From NCBI RefSeq assembly GCF_018861865.1, contig NZ_JAHLDV010000005.1, positions 62,001-126,000 of the forward strand: a stretch of 64,000 nucleotides of DNA, in the 5' to 3' direction. This stretch comes from Clostridium frigoris (GTDB lineage: Bacteria; Bacillota; Clostridia; Clostridiales; Clostridiaceae). This document shows positions 60,487 through 64,000 of this stretch, piece by piece. The number at the start of each line of letters is the position of its first letter. Position 1 is the first letter of the stretch. The notes under the pieces are model-generated. The model did no database searches. It had not been told where the DNA came from and saw only the letters and a list, made by a program, of their open reading frames with translations. A program made the position numbers and the translations under genes.

Positions 60487-60813
60487 CTAATAACGATACA
60501 GATTCTTGTTAAGCTTTAATCCATTTGCATCAGTAAATGCATTTGTAACAATCAAAATTAAATCAATTAACACCCATATTCCAAAACCACCAAAAGTTAA
60601 AATCATTAAAACCCCTGTACCAATTTTACCTACATAAAACCTATGAATACCGACTGTGCCAAAAAAAATACACAACAATAAAGTAATTAGCCAGTTTTTT
60701 GAGCTAATATTTCGTTCCTGATTCATATTTGTTTGAATCAATAAGTTAATACCACAAATTTTACAAAAATTAGATCCATCATCATTTTGAGAATTACAAT
60801 TATGACAGAACAT
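60487..60813 (-). CDS. Zinc-ribbon TM2-domain membrane protein
   Basis: A 108-aa protein with an N-terminal zinc ribbon (MFCHNCNSQNDDGSNFCKICG, CxxC...CxxC) and a TM2 domain with two helices (about 42-60 and 70-92). The TM2 signature is LCIFFGTVGIHRFYVGKIGTG, with the GxHRFY turn. TM2 proteins are of unknown role and are widespread in bacteria. The ribosome site is GGGTGATT. Confidence 0.92.
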   Translation of the reverse strand: MFCHNCNSQNDDGSNFCKICGINLLIQTNMNQERNISSKNWLITLLLCIFFGTVGIHRFYVGKIGTGVLMILTFGGFGIWVLIDLILIVTNAFTDANGLKLNKNLYRY

Positions 60814-60932
60814 TAAATCACCCTTTTTTATATTATTTGAAATCTCTCATTTATATTCTATCATATGTGTCAATACTTTACTATATGTACGAAACAAGAG
60901 TTTTTTAATAAGATAACTTACACAGTAAAAAA

Positions 60933-60952
60933 GAGTGACTTTTACGTCACTC
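60933..60952 (-). terminator. Terminator of the ParM/ParR-like operon
   Basis: A 7-bp stem GAGTGAC/GTCACTC with a 6-nt loop, followed on the minus strand by TTTTTT. Confidence 0.75.
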
Positions 60953-60956
60953 ATAT

Positions 60957-61343
60957 CTATAAAGACATATCTTTTACGCAATTAAGCCTTTTCATATACT
61001 CACTTTCAACAGAATCTATGTCGCTTTGTTGTTGCTCTTTTACTTTTTTAACATTAACCGAATCACTAGTTTTCAAATTAGAACCCGGCATAGCATTTTT
61101 AAAAAGATCCCCCACTATATTACCTATATATTCTTTTACCTCAGGATTATCTAAAATATTTGCGATATCTACTGTATCTAGTTTTTTAACTTTATCGCCG
61201 TAATCCCTATAAAACCTTAGAGCCTGCTTAATAAGTTTGGAATTATTAATACCTTTTTTCTCCATACTACTCACATAATTAATTAAATCTTTGTCTGTCT
61301 CATCTCCTAAATTTGATGATACAGTTTTACGGAGTGCACCCAT
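60957..61343 (-). CDS. ParR-like DNA-binding partner of the actin homologue
   Basis: A 128-aa protein with a ribbon-helix-helix-like first half (TVSSNLGDETDKDLINYVSSMEKKG, then INNSKLIKQALRFYRDYG, about 8-50) and a charged, disordered tail. This is the layout of actin-type plasmid-partition ParR proteins, which bind centromere repeats and cap the filament. It follows the actin-like gene by 2 bp. Homology is by fold pattern, not residue identity, so the function is inferred mostly from context. It is the last gene of the operon. Confidence 0.68.
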   Translation of the reverse strand: MGALRKTVSSNLGDETDKDLINYVSSMEKKGINNSKLIKQALRFYRDYGDKVKKLDTVDIANILDNPEVKEYIGNIVGDLFKNAMPGSNLKTSDSVNVKKVKEQQQSDIDSVESEYMKRLNCVKDMSL

Positions 61344-61345
61344 GA

Positions 61346-62401
61346 TTATTGCCTCTCATCAGTGGTTGCAGCAACTTCTTTATTTCCATCCAAGTATTCA
61401 AGCACCAAAAGTTCTTTATATCTTTCAGCAAATAGTATAGCGTTAGCACATTGAGGATTCTTATCTTCTATTAATTTTGGCTCAGTTTTTTTAAACTCGC
61501 TTTGTAAATAATCTAATAATAACGCAGCTGGTCCACCTATTATTCTTATATCCTTGCAAGTATTTGGTTTAAAAGAACTATTAATTGAACTTATAGCTTT
61601 CTCTACATAAGGTCTTAACACTAAGTCTTTAATATCTTGAATAATACTAGCTTCTCCAAATGGTAATTCATTGTCTTCTAAAAATTCAATAGCATCTGAT
61701 ATATCATAATTACCATCAGACCCTTCAGCTGAGTTAAACTTAGTAAGAAGCGCTTCTATTGTTGGCTCAAACCCATGTTGTGCAAAGCTACTAGCCTTAG
61801 TCATTCCAAGAACCTTGTTACCAAACTCATCTTTTTCATATTTCCAGTGAGAAACATCTAAAGTGCCACCACCAAAATCAAGAAGCAACATTGGGTAAGT
61901 GAATGTTTCCATAGTTTCAGCACTTAATGTGCCCCCTTGCTTAAATACTTGTACATCTATAATTTCTATATCATATGTTACATTATTTATAGTTATAGAT
62001 TGCTTCTCCATCTTCTTGATTTCATTTTTTAGTGGAACACTATGATCTATATAATATTCTGCAGGAAGTCCCACTGCAAGTCTTACCTTTATATTAGTTT
62101 CACCCTTAAAACTTAGTGCAATGGCATTAAGTAGGTTTAACTTATAATGGTCTGACATATATTTGTTAGGTTCCATATTTAGTTTACCTTCCTTATTTCC
62201 TACAGTAAATAACTTACCATTCCAAATAATATTACTTATTCCTGTAGCTCTTGACCCATGTTTGCTTACCGCTGATACTCGACTAGCAAAAGTTACATTT
62301 GTACTCGTTTTTGTAAATGTATTTCCTATATCTACAGTTAATACTGATGCCAATACTTTATTTAATACGGGGTATTTTTTTGATATTTCTGTTAAGTTCA
62401 T
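61346..62401 (-). CDS. ParM/Alp-type bacterial actin
   Basis: A 351-aa actin-fold protein. The phosphate-1 loop is TVDIGNTFTKTST (about 22-34), the phosphate-2 loop is LLLDFGGGTLDVSHW (about 174-188) and the adenosine motif is IRIIGGPAALLLDYL (about 290-304). This is the order in ParM/StbA and Alp filament proteins. With the ParR-like gene it forms a two-gene cassette in parM-parR order and with a possible centromere upstream, as on plasmids, yet it is next to dnaB on the chromosome. The start follows TTAGGAGGAAA. Confidence 0.9.
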   Translation of the reverse strand: MNLTEISKKYPVLNKVLASVLTVDIGNTFTKTSTNVTFASRVSAVSKHGSRATGISNIIWNGKLFTVGNKEGKLNMEPNKYMSDHYKLNLLNAIALSFKGETNIKVRLAVGLPAEYYIDHSVPLKNEIKKMEKQSITINNVTYDIEIIDVQVFKQGGTLSAETMETFTYPMLLLDFGGGTLDVSHWKYEKDEFGNKVLGMTKASSFAQHGFEPTIEALLTKFNSAEGSDGNYDISDAIEFLEDNELPFGEASIIQDIKDLVLRPYVEKAISSINSSFKPNTCKDIRIIGGPAALLLDYLQSEFKKTEPKLIEDKNPQCANAILFAERYKELLVLEYLDGNKEVAATTDERQ

Positions 62402-62533
62402 TATTTTTTCCTCCTAAATTTTTCTAATTGTTCTTTCTTGTTATATATTCTATATTTTAGGTTGATATCCTTCTTTTAATTTCTTTATTTGCAAATATTT
62501 ATAAATATACATATAATTATTTATTTTTATACC

Positions 62534-62559
62534 TGTAAATATATATATGTATATTTACA
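62534..62559. promoter_or_regulatory. Palindrome upstream of the actin gene, possible centromere or operator
   Basis: TGTAAATATA (62534-62543) and its complement (62550-62559) with a 6-nt spacer TATATG; related AAATAT blocks occur on both sides (62493-62585). The region 62402-62656 otherwise holds only the actin gene promoter. In parMR loci the ParR-binding repeats lie here, so it is a candidate parC, but the motif is AT-rich and could be chance. Confidence 0.4.
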
Positions 62560-62657
62560 AATGTATACATATATAAATATATTAAAGAAAACCCACTTAA
62601 TAAAATACCCATGATGACGACCTTTTTCTTACTATGCATACACATGCACGAATAAAA

Positions 62658-62694
62658 ATAGGATAACAAAACTTATTAAATTTTGTTATCCTAT
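62658..62694 (-). terminator. Terminator of dnaB
   Basis: A 14-bp perfect stem (62658-62671 with 62681-62694) around a 9-nt loop; on the minus strand ATTTTTATTC follows. Confidence 0.85.
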
Positions 62695-62756
62695 AATAAT
62701 TAATTATACTTACTTAAACCATCTTCTGTAATATATTTATCCACTAAAGTAATTTA

Positions 62757-64000
62757 TTAGTCTCTATGAATTACATCAAGTCTTGCAAATTTACTGAATT
62801 GACCTATCCATGCAAGTTTTACTGTTCCTATAGGACCATTTCTTTGTTTTGCTATTATAAGTTCTGCTACGTTTTTATCTTCCGTTTCCTCATTATAATA
62901 TTCATCTCTATATAAGAACATAACAAGATCAGCATCCTGCTCAATAGATCCTGACTCTCTAAGGTCAGATAGCATAGGCCTGTGGTCAGTTCTTTGCTCT
63001 GGCGCACGTGACAGCTGTGATAATGCTATAACTGGACACTGCATCTCTTTTGCAAGGGCTTTAATAGATCTTGATATTTCTGATACTTCCTGTTGTCTAC
63101 TTTCTGTATTGCTACCAGTCATAAGTTGAAGATAATCTATTACTATCATATCAATTCCATGTTCCATTTTTAATTTTCTACACTTTGAACGCATATCCAT
63201 GACAGAAGTTCCCGCTGTATCATCAATGAATATTTTAGCAGCAGCTAATGGTCCAGATGCTTTCGCTATATTTTCCCAATCTCTATCTTCTAAATCACCA
63301 TGTCTAAGCTTTGACATATCAACATTTGCTTCTGAACATAATAACTTATAGGAAAGTTGTTCTTTTGACATTTCCAGAGAAAATACAGCTACACTTTTCC
63401 CCTGCCTAAGAGCCGCATACTCAGCAAGATTAAGTGCAAATGTAGTTTTACCCATAGATGGCCTTGCTGCAATAAGAATCATGTCACCCTTTTGAAATCC
63501 AGCTGTTTTATCATCAAGTTCTGGGAATCCACTTGATATACCAGTTGTTTCACCTTTATTATTAAAGATTCTTTCTATTTCTAGGAAACCTCTCTCAAGC
63601 ACTGTATTCATCGGTTCAAAGTCCCCTGCATTTTTTTTCTGTGATATGTTAAATACTTTTTGCTCTGCAAGATCCATTACTGCCTCTACGTCATCTTGCT
63701 TATTATAACAATTTTCTATAATCTCAGTAGAAGATTTAATAAGTTTTCTTAAAGTAGATTTATCTTCTACAATTTTTATGTACGAACTTAAATTAGCTGT
63801 TGAGGGTATTGAGTTACTTATCTCTGAAATATAAGTAATCCCCCCTGAAGCCTCTAATTTTTCAGCTGAACGTAAATGTTCGAGTAATGTAATCATGTCA
63901 ATAGGTGTGTCTTTTTGATATAATTCATATATTGCGCTAAATATAACTTTATGTGAATCCCTGTAAAAATCATCGCTTTTTAAAACCTCCACTACTCTTG
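62757..64000 (-). CDS. dnaB: Replicative DNA helicase DnaB, C-terminal part
   Basis: The gene runs off the right edge; about 30 N-terminal residues are missing, since the window begins in EVLKSDDFYRDSHKVIFSAI. The rest is complete: N-terminal DnaB domain, linker, and RecA-like ATPase with Walker A ARPSMGKTTFALNLA, Walker B GIDMIVIDYLQLM, DnaB motif LSQLSRAPEQRTDHRPMLSDLRESG and motif FLYRDEYYN. DnaB is the hexameric fork helicase. Its loader pair DnaD/DnaC is at 47605-49570. Confidence 0.97.
   Translation of the reverse strand, partial: RVVEVLKSDDFYRDSHKVIFSAIYELYQKDTPIDMITLLEHLRSAEKLEASGGITYISEISNSIPSTANLSSYIKIVEDKSTLRKLIKSSTEIIENCYNKQDDVEAVMDLAEQKVFNISQKKNAGDFEPMNTVLERGFLEIERIFNNKGETTGISSGFPELDDKTAGFQKGDMILIAARPSMGKTTFALNLAEYAALRQGKSVAVFSLEMSKEQLSYKLLCSEANVDMSKLRHGDLEDRDWENIAKASGPLAAAKIFIDDTAGTSVMDMRSKCRKLKMEHGIDMIVIDYLQLMTGSNTESRQQEVSEISRSIKALAKEMQCPVIALSQLSRAPEQRTDHRPMLSDLRESGSIEQDADLVMFLYRDEYYNEETEDKNVAELIIAKQRNGPIGTVKLAWIGQFSKFARLDVIHRD

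Overview
This is a low-GC, densely packed chromosomal segment from a Clostridium-type Firmicute. The evidence is the AT-rich sequence, strong GGAGG ribosome sites with frequent TTG and GTG starts, a clostridial-type type II fatty-acid synthesis cluster led by a FabT/MarR regulator and a FabK-type enoyl reductase, a DnaD/DnaC primosome pair, and sporulation-type genes (a GerMN lipoprotein and an SASP-like peptide). The murA, walJ, rlmH, purA and dnaB genes are typical of the oriC-proximal part of such chromosomes. No phage or complete insertion sequence is visible.

Layout. 1-9.6 kb: mostly minus-strand housekeeping genes (cyclophilin, glutamate racemase, an OmpR-type two-component system, RlmH, a SEC-C protein, a GerMN lipoprotein, a WalJ-like hydrolase, MurA) and a DUF1540 micro-protein. 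10.2-14.4 kb: a plus-strand block with two tandem 2H-phosphoesterase-like genes (one lacking both catalytic His), a dimeric-type dUTPase, a small YdcZ-type membrane protein, a leaderless subtilase and a ferritin. 14.5-21.6 kb: CinA, a 2-hydroxyacid dehydrogenase, a large M16C protease, a chagasin-like inhibitor and a SEC-C methionine aminopeptidase. 22-28.6 kb: an ABC transporter plus two-component module next to a secreted 413-aa protein, then ProC. 28.8-41.7 kb: DegV and the complete acc/fab cluster, with two matching FabT operators placed on the -10 boxes of two promoters. 42-49.6 kb: TspO, a DTW tRNA-modifying enzyme, a ferritin-like protein, a divergent cis-prenyltransferase, several small proteins, an M23 peptidase and the DnaD/DnaC pair. 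49.7-50.4 kb: a tandemly duplicated Glu-Val-Asp-Thr tRNA array behind a consensus promoter. 50.7-58.8 kb: FAD enzymes, acyl-ACP thioesterase, an ECF S component, PurA and YhaM. 59-64 kb: small genes, tRNA-Thr(CGT), a chromosomal ParM/ParR-like cassette and the replicative helicase.

The most unusual items are: (i) two homologous ~225-bp palindromic elements at 51961-52525 with a nearly invariant hairpin loop and compensatory stem changes, each directly behind the stop codon of one of two convergent genes; (ii) the actin-type partition cassette beside dnaB; (iii) the active/inactive 2H-phosphoesterase pair coupled to a dUTPase; (iv) an in-frame acidic repeat lying beyond the stop codon of a flavoprotein gene. 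All functions are inferred from sequence motifs and family knowledge; no database search was possible.
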